Positions 1 to 7,762 are shown, counted from the first letter of the stretch. The stretch is 16,905 nucleotides of DNA from JBOGOC01 sp050747525 (GCA_050747525.1 JBOGOC010000103.1:1-16905), one strand, 5' to 3'. Made by a program: numbers and translations. Notes: a model not told the origin generated them from the sequence alone.

Positions 1-78
1 AGGCGTGGCCAACGCCACGCCGTCGAGCGCGCCTCGGAGACCACCGCCCCGCCGGGCGGCGGCCCTGACAGCTGGCGG
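1..78. other. Non-coding edge with two GC-rich hairpins
   Basis: This is the short stretch downstream of the M24 gene, up to the window edge. It holds two perfect inverted repeats: positions 2-9 pair with 14-21 (8-bp stem, 4-base loop), and 49-53 pair with 58-62 (5-bp stem, 4-base loop). Neither is followed by a T-run on either strand, so they are not classical intrinsic terminators. They could still help end or protect the mRNA of the minus-strand unit, which stops at 79. No gene is visible here. Confidence 0.35.
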
Positions 79-1446
79 CTACAGCTCGAGCAGGCCCGCG
101 GGAGGGGCGGTCATCCACTTCGCGCCGTCAGGCGTCACCTGGGCCATGTCCTCAAGGCGGATTCCGTATTCGCCCGACGTGTAGACGCCCTGTCCCAGGG
201 TGAAGACGTTGCCCGCGGCGAGTCTGGTGAAATAGCCGGGGCTGATGTAGGGGGCCTCGACCGGCTCCACGCCGCAGCCGTTCCCCGCGCTGTGCAGCAG
301 CAGCTTGATGAACCCTCGCTTGCCCAGCGCGGCGCGCGCCACCTGATCGATGGCCGCCGGCGGCAGATCGGGCTTCACGCGCTCCTGCGCGAAGTCCTGC
401 GCATCGCGCAGCGCCTGGTGGATCATCTTCATCCGGCCCGTCGCCTTTCCCAGCACCGCGGTGCGCGAGACGCGCGCCCAGTAGCCGTGCACCGAGGCAC
501 CATACGAGACGACCACCAGGTCGCCGTTGGCGATACGGCGATCGCCCGCGGGGAGGCGCGGGCTCTCGGTGCGCGGTCCGGACTGGACCGTCCCTTCGGC
601 CACCGCGCCGCGCTCCCGCAGCCAGCTCTCGACCCGTAGCGCGACTTCGCTCTCCCGCATCCCTTCACGAAGCTCGGCCAGCGCGGCATCCACCGCGCCC
701 TGGACCAGCCTGGCCACGCTGCGGATGAGCTGTATCTCCTCGATGGACTTCACCTGCCTCGGGATGCCGACGTAGGGATGTGCGGCGGCGAACGTGATCT
801 TGGGGAGATCCGCGTGCAGGGGGACGAACTCCTCGTACCAGGTCTGGCCGCTGAGGGCCACGAAGGACGCGTCGGTCTTCTTGAGATGCTTCGACATCAG
901 AGTGATGGGGTCCTCCGAGTCGTCGAAGTACCGCACGTCCTCCACCGCTCCGGGCCCCGCCTGGACGAGGCCGCGATCCATGACCGGGCACAGGAGGATC
1001 GGGGCGGCCGTGGCGTGCAGGGCCAGGGCGGAGAAACGGTCGGCTCTTCGCAATGGGAGGCCGGTCAGGTAGAACATGTCCGGCCCCGGGACGGCAATCA
1101 GGTGGCTGACCTTGTGACCCGCCATGAGCTCGCGGGCCTTGTCCATGCGGGAAACGTGGAACTCACGGGAAAGCGGCCCGGGAAGGGCCGGCGGCGTGGG
1201 CGCGGGAGGCGTCTCTTCGCCGAGGGCGGGGACGGCTCCGGCGGCCGCCGCGGCGGCCGCAATGGCTGCACTCGCTTTGAGAAAATTTCTCCGGTCAACC
1301 TTTTCTGCGGCGGCAGTGTCTAAGCATGCGAACCGAGAGGATGGGGCCTCCGGATTTCGTGCCGGGCCGGAGGCTCCTGTGAAGGGGCGGTCTGGGTTTC
1401 CACTCGAGGGGATTCCGGGCCGCCTCGTCATGCCCCGGCATGTCAT
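79..1446 (-). CDS. Tat-exported M24-fold protein (aminopeptidase P/creatinase-like), degenerate metal site
   Basis: The 455-residue product has a twin-arginine signal (RRNFLK at 52-57, then an alanine-rich hydrophobic stretch), so export across the inner membrane is likely. Residues 95-230 match the N-terminal creatinase-type domain and 235-450 the pita-bread M24 domain. Of the five M24 metal ligands (Asp, Asp, His, Glu, Glu), only the last is clear, in RLED (E432). The others align with S314, R325, N389 and Q419. A dinuclear metallopeptidase is therefore unlikely; a metal-independent hydrolase like creatinase or a non-catalytic binding protein are alternatives. The start at 1446 overlaps the upstream TPR stop as ATGA, which suggests translational coupling. 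However, about 50 residues precede the Tat motif and look like translated spacer DNA. No closer in-frame ATG, GTG or TTG is present, so the start is uncertain. Family assignment is fairly sure; function is unknown. Confidence 0.8.
   Translation of the reverse strand: MTCRGMTRRPGIPSSGNPDRPFTGASGPARNPEAPSSRFACLDTAAAEKVDRRNFLKASAAIAAAAAAAGAVPALGEETPPAPTPPALPGPLSREFHVSRMDKARELMAGHKVSHLIAVPGPDMFYLTGLPLRRADRFSALALHATAAPILLCPVMDRGLVQAGPGAVEDVRYFDDSEDPITLMSKHLKKTDASFVALSGQTWYEEFVPLHADLPKITFAAAHPYVGIPRQVKSIEEIQLIRSVARLVQGAVDAALAELREGMRESEVALRVESWLRERGAVAEGTVQSGPRTESPRLPAGDRRIANGDLVVVSYGASVHGYWARVSRTAVLGKATGRMKMIHQALRDAQDFAQERVKPDLPPAAIDQVARAALGKRGFIKLLLHSAGNGCGVEPVEAPYISPGYFTRLAAGNVFTLGQGVYTSGEYGIRLEDMAQVTPDGAKWMTAPPAGLLEL
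1429..1442. repeat. 14-bp palindrome at the TPR/M24 junction
   Basis: CATGCC and GGCATG are arranged head to head with two bases between them, just inside the putative M24 start. The heptamer ATTCCGG flanks it in direct orientation at 1412-1418 and 1445-1451. The arrangement resembles short dispersed extragenic palindromes, but only one copy is seen in this window, so that reading is inference. It could form an mRNA hairpin that affects initiation of the downstream gene. Confidence 0.4.
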
Positions 1447-3404
1447 TCCGGCTTCGCCCCCCGATCCATCGCTTCGTGCACGTAGGGAAGGAACTGCTCG
1501 TCGGGTGATCGGAAGTACGTGAGCATCCTTCCATAGTGAAGGCGGGAGTCGGCCGGATCGCCCGTCAGAAAGCCGAACTGGGCCCTGGCCAGATGATACA
1601 GGGGGACCAGCAGCGAGAGGTGCGGATCGGCCAGCACCAGCTCCCCGGGCGGCGAGACCATCGGATCCCAGGACGAAAGGCGCTCGTCGAACAGCGCGAA
1701 GCTGGCCCGCGCCTCGTCGAACTTCCGCATGCGGCTCTGGATCTGGGCCAGGTCCATCACGTCCACCATGTGCCCGCGCACCTGCGCCACGCGCTTGAAC
1801 TGGACAAGGGCCCCTTCGTGGTCCCCTTCCTTCAGCATGATGGCCGCGGAGAGATAGGCATCTTCATAGTCCGTGTAACCGTCCTTGCCCGCATGGGATC
1901 GAATCCGCTCCACCGTGCGCCAGGCATCGGCCGTCTCTCCCTTCTTGACCAGCAGGAGGCCGCTCAGCCTCAGCAACGGCCAGGGCCTGGCTTCTCTCTC
2001 CGACGCGGGGAGCGCGCTCTCGAGCCTGGCGAGCGCCACCTCGGCATCCTTGAGCTGCCGCCCGCGCGCCAGGGGATCGCGGGACATGACCAGATCGCGC
2101 TTCATCTCCACAACCGTCTGCAGGAGCGTGCGCCTGGTGCTCACGGGGGCCCCTTCCCTCTCCAGCCTGTCCAGCGCGGCGGCGAAGATGTCGACGGCGC
2201 CGCCGAAGTGTCCTTCCATGAGCTTCAGCGAGCCCATCATCAGCTCGGGGACCTCCTGCTCCGATGAGGGGATCACGTGCCGGGAGTCCATCTGGCGACG
2301 CATCTCCTCGAGAACGGTGAGCGCGCCCACCGTGTCGCGCAGCCGCGCGCGGCTCTCCGCTTCCAGCGTGTAGGCGAGCCACAGATCGGGCCACGCCGAT
2401 CGAGCACGGGCCATCGCCCCCGCCGCCGTCTTGAAATCGCCTGCCGCCATGGCCGCTCTTCCCAGCCAGAACGCCGCCCGGGCATCGCCGGGCTCCATCT
2501 GGTCGACGCGCCGCCATCCTTCCAGGGCCTCACGGCTCCGTCCCAGCGCGGCGAGCGCCAGCCCGCCCGTGACCTGTCCCCACATCCGTCCCTCTGCGGC
2601 CATGCGATCGGCCTGCTGCAGGGCGGCCTCCGCCTCGCCGGCAGCGAGATGGCCGAAGACGCTGCACAACTGCTGCGCCAGCACGGAAGGCTCCCCCGAC
2701 GCGGCGCACGGGGCCGGCCTGGCTCCCATGGTGAGGTCGAGCCATCCCTTCTGCACCGAAGTCATCGCCATCCCCGGATCCCCGCCGGTGATCCTGGCCA
2801 GAAACTGCGACGCATCGGCAGCGGATCCCGACCGGAAGGCAGGCAGGGCTTCCGCGTATCGCTGGACCGAATCTGCCGAACCGGAGAGCGCCCGCGCCAG
2901 AGGCGCCGGCGCCGCGCCGGCGCTCGCCAGCCCGGCCGCCACCCACTGGGCGTGCAGGTCGGCCGACATCCCATCGATGGCGGTGGCCAGGCTCTTCATG
3001 TCGGAGAAGGTGACCCGCTTTGCCGTCAGCTTCGCGTGAGCCGTGCTGCCCGAGGGGAGCGCCCGCGCCGCCACCTTCCAGGGCCCCTTGCCCGTCACGC
3101 CGATCTGCAGTCGCCATCCCGCGGGGAGCCGCTCACCGCTCCCAGGCTTGCCGGGCTCCGGGCGGATCACCTCCCACCCTCCCGACGACTCGAGAGAGGC
3201 TTCCACCATCACAGGAAGGGCCCCCTGCAGCACCGGCGAGAGGGCCGGCGCGTCCACCTCGAGGCGGATGACCTGCTCCAGCGGAGGCGAGGCGGCAGGG
3301 GGAGCGGCCTGGTGCCAGGCCAGGCACGCGCCCGCCGCGATCGCCGTGGACGCGGCCAAGCGCATGAATATGAATCTTCTGGTGTTTGTCATCATGTCCC
3401 GCAT
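1443..3404 (-). CDS. Exported TPR-repeat protein
   Basis: With the start at 3404 the product has 653 residues. It begins with a basic N-terminus and a hydrophobic segment (about 11-30), which could be a Sec signal or a membrane anchor; AGAC ending at C27 is at best a weak lipobox. Residues 45-150 form a small mixed region I do not recognise. From about 245 to 630 the sequence is helical with repeated TPR-like pairs of small and aromatic residues (for example near 247-266, 276-300, 308-335, 515-540, 550-575 and 603-630). This points to a protein-protein scaffold outside the cytoplasm. I chose 3404 because a G-rich ribosome site (3411-3415) and a TATAAT box lie just upstream. ATG codons at 3395 and 3392 are alternatives. 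The frame stays open to 3863, but that part lies opposite the HExxH gene and lacks coding character. The gene is coupled to the M24 gene by an ATGA overlap, so the two products probably act together. Confidence 0.8.
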   Translation of the reverse strand: MRDMMTNTRRFIFMRLAASTAIAAGACLAWHQAAPPAASPPLEQVIRLEVDAPALSPVLQGALPVMVEASLESSGGWEVIRPEPGKPGSGERLPAGWRLQIGVTGKGPWKVAARALPSGSTAHAKLTAKRVTFSDMKSLATAIDGMSADLHAQWVAAGLASAGAAPAPLARALSGSADSVQRYAEALPAFRSGSAADASQFLARITGGDPGMAMTSVQKGWLDLTMGARPAPCAASGEPSVLAQQLCSVFGHLAAGEAEAALQQADRMAAEGRMWGQVTGGLALAALGRSREALEGWRRVDQMEPGDARAAFWLGRAAMAAGDFKTAAGAMARARSAWPDLWLAYTLEAESRARLRDTVGALTVLEEMRRQMDSRHVIPSSEQEVPELMMGSLKLMEGHFGGAVDIFAAALDRLEREGAPVSTRRTLLQTVVEMKRDLVMSRDPLARGRQLKDAEVALARLESALPASEREARPWPLLRLSGLLLVKKGETADAWRTVERIRSHAGKDGYTDYEDAYLSAAIMLKEGDHEGALVQFKRVAQVRGHMVDVMDLAQIQSRMRKFDEARASFALFDERLSSWDPMVSPPGELVLADPHLSLLVPLYHLARAQFGFLTGDPADSRLHYGRMLTYFRSPDEQFLPYVHEAMDRGAKPE

Positions 3405-3429
3405 TCCGGTACCCCCGCAGAGTCCGGTT

Positions 3430-3435
3430 ATTATA
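3430..3435 (-). promoter_or_regulatory. -10 box of the TPR-M24 unit
   Basis: Read on the minus strand, this is a perfect TATAAT in an otherwise GC-rich gap. It lies 25 bases upstream of the ATG at 3404 and would give a leader of about 20 nucleotides that includes the G-rich ribosome site. No good -35 hexamer is seen 16-18 bases further upstream, so activator dependence or a different sigma factor is possible. On the plus strand the overlapping hexamer TATTAT (3429-3434) could serve the divergent HExxH gene. Confidence 0.5.
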
Positions 3436-3484
3436 GACGCCGGTTCCGGCCCGCGCATGCCACCTTTCAGCCCGCGCGAGCCCT

Positions 3485-4729
3485 TTGGCCGGGCCCCCTG
3501 GTTGGGGTCTGAGGCACGGAGGACCAATCTCCGCACCACCATGGGTGGGCCGCAACGCGAGGCGTGCCTGGCGGGTCCTCCGCCGGCTCGAGGATACCCG
3601 CGCCGGCGCGCTCCCCGCCCTCGAGTCGGTGCTGCGAGCCCGGGGCACGCGCGAACGGCTGGGCCTGCTGACGGGCCCCGGCTTCCGGGCCTGGCTGGCC
3701 GCCGCCGAAGAGGCGGCGAGCCTGCTGCATCCTCCCGACAGCGACGAGAAGCTGTTCGAGATCGCAGCCCGCGGATCTCACCTGGCTCGCCTCTGTCCCC
3801 GTGGGCGTGTCGATGCCCGGTTCCGGGAGCGGGTGAAGAAGCTCTCGGTGATGCTGAACGCACGCCTTGCCCTCAGGCTGGTCCCTCTCCTGATGTTCCG
3901 CCTGCCGGAGGGAATTCGCTGCGGGCCGGCCCGCCTGGATCTCTCGGCCGACGGAGAGGAGGGCCGCCTGGCCGGGGAGATCCACGTCGAGCACCCGGTG
4001 CCGGCCTGCGCGCGCCTGCGCCCGGGTGAGCGCGTCGTGCTGGATGGCGGAAGGGTGACCGTCTCCTCGGGCCGGCCCGTCGCCTGGCGCCGCCGGGCCC
4101 TGCTGCCGGGCACGGGGATCGTTCTGGCGCGCCTCGTGGTGTCCACGCCTCTCGGCCTGCGTCCAGCCGGACACCTCGGGGACGCCGCCCCCCGCATGAC
4201 CGGCGCGCTCGAGCTGCTGGGGCGGGCCTGGCCCGACGCCCGTCGTGCCGTGGAGGACCACACGCAGGTGATCGTCCCGCTGCGGGAGCGCAACACGGTG
4301 AGCTTCTCCATGCCGTCGCGCCCCGGCGTTTCGTACATCAACATCGAAGGGAAGTCTCTCGTGGATCTGACCGACGATCTGCTGCACGAGACCGCCCATC
4401 ATCAGCTGCACCTGCTGGAGGAGTCCGGGCGGCTGGTGCTCGACGACGGCGAGCCGCGCTACGTCTCGCCCTGGAGGAGGTCGCTGCGCCCGTTGCGGGG
4501 GATCCTGCACGCCACGTTCACCTTCAGCCGGCGCGCGGAGCTGTTCCGGCGCCTGCTGCGGATGCGCTCCACGGCGCCCCTTCCCCGCGCGTGGATCCGC
4601 GAGGAGCTGGCCTTCGAGCGGGAGGCGCTGACAGGCAGCCTGGCCGATCTGGCGGATGCACGTGCCCGGGGCCTGCTCACGAAGAGAGGCTGCGCGTTGC
4701 TGCACGAGATGGAGGAGGGGCTCCGATGA
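3485..4729 (+). CDS. HExxH-motif protein, aKG-HExxH peptide beta-hydroxylase-like
   Basis: The 414-residue product contains HETAH at 301-305, preceded by a beta-strand-like SMPSRPGVSYINI segment (276-287). About 20 residues after the motif comes YVSPWRRSLRPLRGILHATF (326-345). This order (S-x-PG strand, LLHE..H helix, PWR..RPL.G.LH segment) is what I know from the HExxH domain found in RiPP-linked proteins and at the end of FxsB-type radical SAM proteins. That family is now assigned to alpha-ketoglutarate-dependent beta-hydroxylation of peptides. In that reading the HExxH histidines bind iron; a zinc protease is the main alternative. No signal peptide is seen, so it is probably cytosolic. The start is unsure: TTG at 3485 gives this length, a GTG at 3545 would drop 20 residues, and neither has a clear ribosome site. 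It is divergent from the TPR-M24 unit and convergent with korB. No RiPP precursor, radical SAM protein or peptide exporter lies nearby. Confidence 0.75.
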   Translation: MAGPPGWGLRHGGPISAPPWVGRNARRAWRVLRRLEDTRAGALPALESVLRARGTRERLGLLTGPGFRAWLAAAEEAASLLHPPDSDEKLFEIAARGSHLARLCPRGRVDARFRERVKKLSVMLNARLALRLVPLLMFRLPEGIRCGPARLDLSADGEEGRLAGEIHVEHPVPACARLRPGERVVLDGGRVTVSSGRPVAWRRRALLPGTGIVLARLVVSTPLGLRPAGHLGDAAPRMTGALELLGRAWPDARRAVEDHTQVIVPLRERNTVSFSMPSRPGVSYINIEGKSLVDLTDDLLHETAHHQLHLLEESGRLVLDDGEPRYVSPWRRSLRPLRGILHATFTFSRRAELFRRLLRMRSTAPLPRAWIREELAFEREALTGSLADLADARARGLLTKRGCALLHEMEEGLR

Positions 4730-4736
4730 AGGAGCG

Positions 4737-5819
4737 CTACTCGCTGCCCAGCTGCTTGACCTGGCCCCCTTCGAGAACCTCCCACACGTCGCCGCGGCGC
4801 AGCAGGCTCGACAGGTCGGCCGGCTTGCCGGCTTTGGCGCGCGCCTTCTCCACCTGCGACCAGAGGAGGTCCTCGCTGGTGGGGGCCTGCACCGCCCGGA
4901 AGACTCCCAGGGGCGTGGGGAACAGCGGATAGTCGAGCCGGCTCAGCTCGAAGGCCAGATCCGGATCGGGGCGCCTCTCGTCATGCACGACCAGGTCCTT
5001 CTCGGTGATGCCGTCGCCCAGCTCGACCACTTCCAGCACACCGGTCTGCGGATTGCGCCGTATCCCCTTCTTGGTGGTCTTGCCGAACATCAGGGGCTGC
5101 CCGTGGCGCAGCATCAGGTTGCGATCGTCGCGCACGGTGGGCTCCACCACATCCGCGAATGTCCCGTCGTTGAAGATGTTGCAGTTCTGGAGGATCTCCA
5201 CGAAGGCCGTGCCGCGGTGCTCGGCCGCCCGCACCAGGAGGTCCTGCAGGTGGTTGCGGTAGATGTCCACGCTGCGGGCCACGAACGTCGCCTCGGCCCC
5301 CAGCACGAGAGAGAGGGTGTTGAAGGGGCGCTCGTAGGTTCCATAGGGGCTCGAGGCGGTTCGCTTCCCCATCTCCGAGGTCGGAGACGCCTGCCCCTTG
5401 GTCAGCCCGTAGATCCGATTGTTGAAGAGCAGGATCTTCAGGTCCACGTTGCGCCGCATGGCGTGGATGAGGTGGTTCCCGCCGATGGACATGCCGTCCC
5501 CGTCACCGGTCACCACCCACACCAGGAGATCCGGCCGGGCGGCCTTCAGGCCCGTGGCGATGGCCGGCGCGCGGCCGTGGATCCCGTGGAATCCATACGT
5601 GTTGGTGTAGTACGGGAACCGGCTCGCGCAGCCGATGCCGCTCACCACCACGAAGTTCTCCCGGGGGATCCCCAGCTTCGGAAAGACGTTGGTGACCGCG
5701 CTCAGGATCGCGTAGTCGCCGCAGCCGGGGCACCAGCGCACTTCCTGATCGGTCTGGAAGTCCTTCGCCGTGAGCTGCTTCTTCTCGGGTGTCTGCGTCG
5801 TCGTGGACACGGCCGTCAT
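4737..5819 (-). CDS. korB: 2-oxoacid:ferredoxin oxidoreductase beta subunit
   Basis: The 360-residue product is the thiamine diphosphate- and iron-sulfur-binding subunit of a cytosolic 2-oxoacid:ferredoxin oxidoreductase, which converts a 2-oxoacid, CoA and oxidised ferredoxin into acyl-CoA, CO2 and reduced ferredoxin. WCPGCG supplies C30 and C33; C64 and C213 complete a set of four cysteines for a [4Fe-4S] cluster. GDGD at 105-108 with NN at 133-134 and YGLT at 137-140 is the Mg-thiamine diphosphate site. Length is normal for KorB. Its ATG overlaps the korA stop as ATGA. GGAGG lies only one base from that ATG, so a GTG at 5810 (three codons later, spacing 10) is a possible real start. The 3' end is 7 bases from the convergent HExxH stop. 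The substrate is inferred to be 2-oxoglutarate from subunit layout. Confidence 0.93.
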   Translation of the reverse strand: MTAVSTTTQTPEKKQLTAKDFQTDQEVRWCPGCGDYAILSAVTNVFPKLGIPRENFVVVSGIGCASRFPYYTNTYGFHGIHGRAPAIATGLKAARPDLLVWVVTGDGDGMSIGGNHLIHAMRRNVDLKILLFNNRIYGLTKGQASPTSEMGKRTASSPYGTYERPFNTLSLVLGAEATFVARSVDIYRNHLQDLLVRAAEHRGTAFVEILQNCNIFNDGTFADVVEPTVRDDRNLMLRHGQPLMFGKTTKKGIRRNPQTGVLEVVELGDGITEKDLVVHDERRPDPDLAFELSRLDYPLFPTPLGVFRAVQAPTSEDLLWSQVEKARAKAGKPADLSSLLRRGDVWEVLEGGQVKQLGSE

Positions 5820-7678
5820 GCCTCCAGAAGGCGATCGATGGTGGCGGCGATCTCCGCCGACTTGAAGGGACGTCCCTGAATCTTGCCGTCACTCACGACG
5901 TCCCGCAGGTACTTCGCCCGCAGCAGCAGCGAGAGCTGCCCGGTGTTCATCTCCGGGACCACGATGGTGCGGAAGCGCTTCATGATGTCCCCGAGATCCT
6001 TGGGCAGCGGGTTGAGGTACCGCAGGTGGACCCAGCTCACGCTCTTGCCTTCGGCCCTCTTGCGCCGCACGGCTCCCTGGATGGCGCCGCGGGTGCTGCC
6101 CCATCCCACGATGAGCAGGTCGCCGGCCTGATCGCCGTCCACCTGGGTGGGGGGAAGCTCATCGGCGATGCGCTCCACCTTCTCGGCGCGCAGCCTCACC
6201 ATGCGCTCGTGGTTCTCCGGATCGTAGGAAACGTTCCCGGTCACCTCGGCCTTCTCCAGGCCGCCGATGCGGTGCTCGAGGCCCGGCGTCCCAGGCAGCG
6301 CCCAGGTCCGCGAGAGGGTCCGCGGGTCCCGATCGTACGGCAGGTAGTGTGCCTGCGCTTCGGAGATGATGCGCGTCTCGAAGTCGGGTATCTCGTCGTC
6401 CGTGGGGAGCTTCCAGGGCTCGCTGGCGTTGGCGAGATAGCCGTCGGTCAGCAGGATCACGGGCACCATGTACTTCAGCGCGATGCGGCAGGCCTCCATG
6501 GCCGTGTCGAAGCAGTCTCCCGTGGAGCTGGCCGCCAGGATGGGAAGGGGCGACTCGCCATGGCGCCCGAACATCGCCTGCAGCAGGTCGGACTGCTCCG
6601 GTTTGGTGGGAAGGCCGGTGCTGGGGCCTCCGCGCTGCACGTTGATGATCACCATCGGCAGCTCCACCATCAGTCCCAGCCCCATGGCCTCGCTCTTGAG
6701 CGCCATGCCGGGCCCGGCCGTGGCGGTGACCGCCAGGGATCCGCCGAAGGCGGCCCCCAGCGCGGCCGATATCGCCGCGATCTCGTCTTCGGCCTGCAGC
6801 GTCAGGACGCCGTACTCGCGGTACCGCGCCAGCTCGTGCAGGATCGGGCTGGCCGGGGTGATGGGATAGCCCGCGAAGAAGATCGGGCGCCCCGACTTGA
6901 TCGACGCCGCCACCAGCCCCAGGCAGGTGGCCGAGTTGCCCATGATGTTGCGGTAGACGCCGGGCGGGAACGGGGCGCGCTCCACGACGTAGGTCGACTG
7001 GAACAGCTCGGTGGCCTCGGCGTAGGCGCGGCCCGCCTTGTACGAAGTCAGGTTGGCGTTGCGAAGCGCCTCGTCCTTGGCGAACTTCCTGTCGATCCAG
7101 CGCAGGGTCGCTTCCTCGGGCCGCTGGTAGACGTGATAGATGACCCCCAGCGTGAAGAAGTTCTTGCACCGGTCCATCTCGCGGGTCCCCAGACCCGTTC
7201 CGGCCAGGGCCTTGCGGTTGAGATCGCTGATCGGGATGGCGATGGTGTGGTAGCCGTCGAGCGAGCCGTCTTCCAGCGGGTTCTTCGCGTAGCCGGCCTT
7301 CTGGAGGTTCTTGGCGTTGAACGCGTCGGCGTTGACGATCAGCAGCCCGCCCGGCTTCAGGTCGGCCAGATTCACCTTGAGGGCGGCCGGATTGAAGGCC
7401 ACCAGGGCGTCGGGCTGGTCTCCCGGCGTGTGGATATCGTAGCTGCTGAAGCTGATCTGGAAGCCGCTCACTCCCGGCAAAGTTCCCGCTGGTGCGCGGA
7501 TCTCGGCCGGGAAGTCGGGGAGCGTGCTGAGGTCGTTCCCCGCGATGGCCGATGACGTCGTGAGCTGATTGCCGCTGAGCTGGATCCCGTCACCCGAGTC
7601 GCCGGCAAGCCGCACCACGACGCGGTCGACCTTCTCGACCTTCGTCTTGTCCGGCGCCTGGACGGTCTGCGTCGTCAT
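5816..7678 (-). CDS. korA: 2-oxoacid:ferredoxin oxidoreductase alpha subunit with fused gamma domain
   Basis: The 620-residue product joins two parts. Residues 18-210 form the gamma domain, with GDSGDGIQLSGN near 26-37 for CoA/cofactor contact. From about 245 onward comes the alpha domain, with YPITP at 271-275, EDE at 297-299 and GPSTGLPTKPEQSDL at 351-365. It works with KorB as a heterotetramer. The two-subunit gamma-alpha plus beta form, without a separate ferredoxin-like delta subunit, is the layout of 2-oxoglutarate oxidoreductases such as mycobacterial KorAB. That supports a role in an oxidative or reductive TCA cycle, but pyruvate or branched oxoacids cannot be excluded from sequence. 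The ATG at 7678 has purine-rich GAGGGAGAGGG-type sequence 5-15 bases upstream. It is first in the operon, under the promoter at 7778-7806, and is read divergently from transketolase. Confidence 0.94.
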   Translation of the reverse strand: MTTQTVQAPDKTKVEKVDRVVVRLAGDSGDGIQLSGNQLTTSSAIAGNDLSTLPDFPAEIRAPAGTLPGVSGFQISFSSYDIHTPGDQPDALVAFNPAALKVNLADLKPGGLLIVNADAFNAKNLQKAGYAKNPLEDGSLDGYHTIAIPISDLNRKALAGTGLGTREMDRCKNFFTLGVIYHVYQRPEEATLRWIDRKFAKDEALRNANLTSYKAGRAYAEATELFQSTYVVERAPFPPGVYRNIMGNSATCLGLVAASIKSGRPIFFAGYPITPASPILHELARYREYGVLTLQAEDEIAAISAALGAAFGGSLAVTATAGPGMALKSEAMGLGLMVELPMVIINVQRGGPSTGLPTKPEQSDLLQAMFGRHGESPLPILAASSTGDCFDTAMEACRIALKYMVPVILLTDGYLANASEPWKLPTDDEIPDFETRIISEAQAHYLPYDRDPRTLSRTWALPGTPGLEHRIGGLEKAEVTGNVSYDPENHERMVRLRAEKVERIADELPPTQVDGDQAGDLLIVGWGSTRGAIQGAVRRKRAEGKSVSWVHLRYLNPLPKDLGDIMKRFRTIVVPEMNTGQLSLLLRAKYLRDVVSDGKIQGRPFKSAEIAATIDRLLEA

Positions 7679-7701
7679 TCCTTGCCCTCTCCCTCGCCCG
7701 T

Positions 7702-7713
7702 GATCGTTCGATC
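7702..7713. promoter_or_regulatory. Inverted repeat in the korA leader
   Basis: GATCG and CGATC face each other across TT, forming a perfect 12-bp inverted repeat 24 bases upstream of the korA start and downstream of the predicted transcription start. Position and symmetry would fit an operator for a dimeric regulator or an mRNA hairpin near the ribosome site. There is no second copy to support either reading. Confidence 0.25.
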
Positions 7714-7762
7714 GGACCTATCCGGCCGGCGTACCCTGGCGCCGGACCGCCCGCAAACCTGT

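Noticed and set aside
3457..3560. Possible small RiPP precursor ORF (ATG at 3457) before the HExxH gene
   Set aside because: The frame runs on far into the HExxH gene, has no ribosome site, no leader/core layout and no cleavage motif; nothing supports a precursor peptide.
3405..3863. 153-codon extension of the TPR reading frame
   Set aside because: It is rich in Arg, Pro and Gly, lies opposite the HExxH coding region, and the signal-like segment, ribosome site and -10 box all point to a start near 3404.
3467..4705. Long minus-strand open frame opposite the HExxH gene
   Set aside because: Its product is Arg/Gln/Gly-rich with no recognisable motif; the plus strand carries the conserved HExxH protein. 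It is a GC-driven shadow.
5789..7555. Long plus-strand open frame (588 codons) opposite korA
   Set aside because: The product shows no domain and is rich in Arg, His and Gly; korA on the other strand is a clear conserved enzyme.
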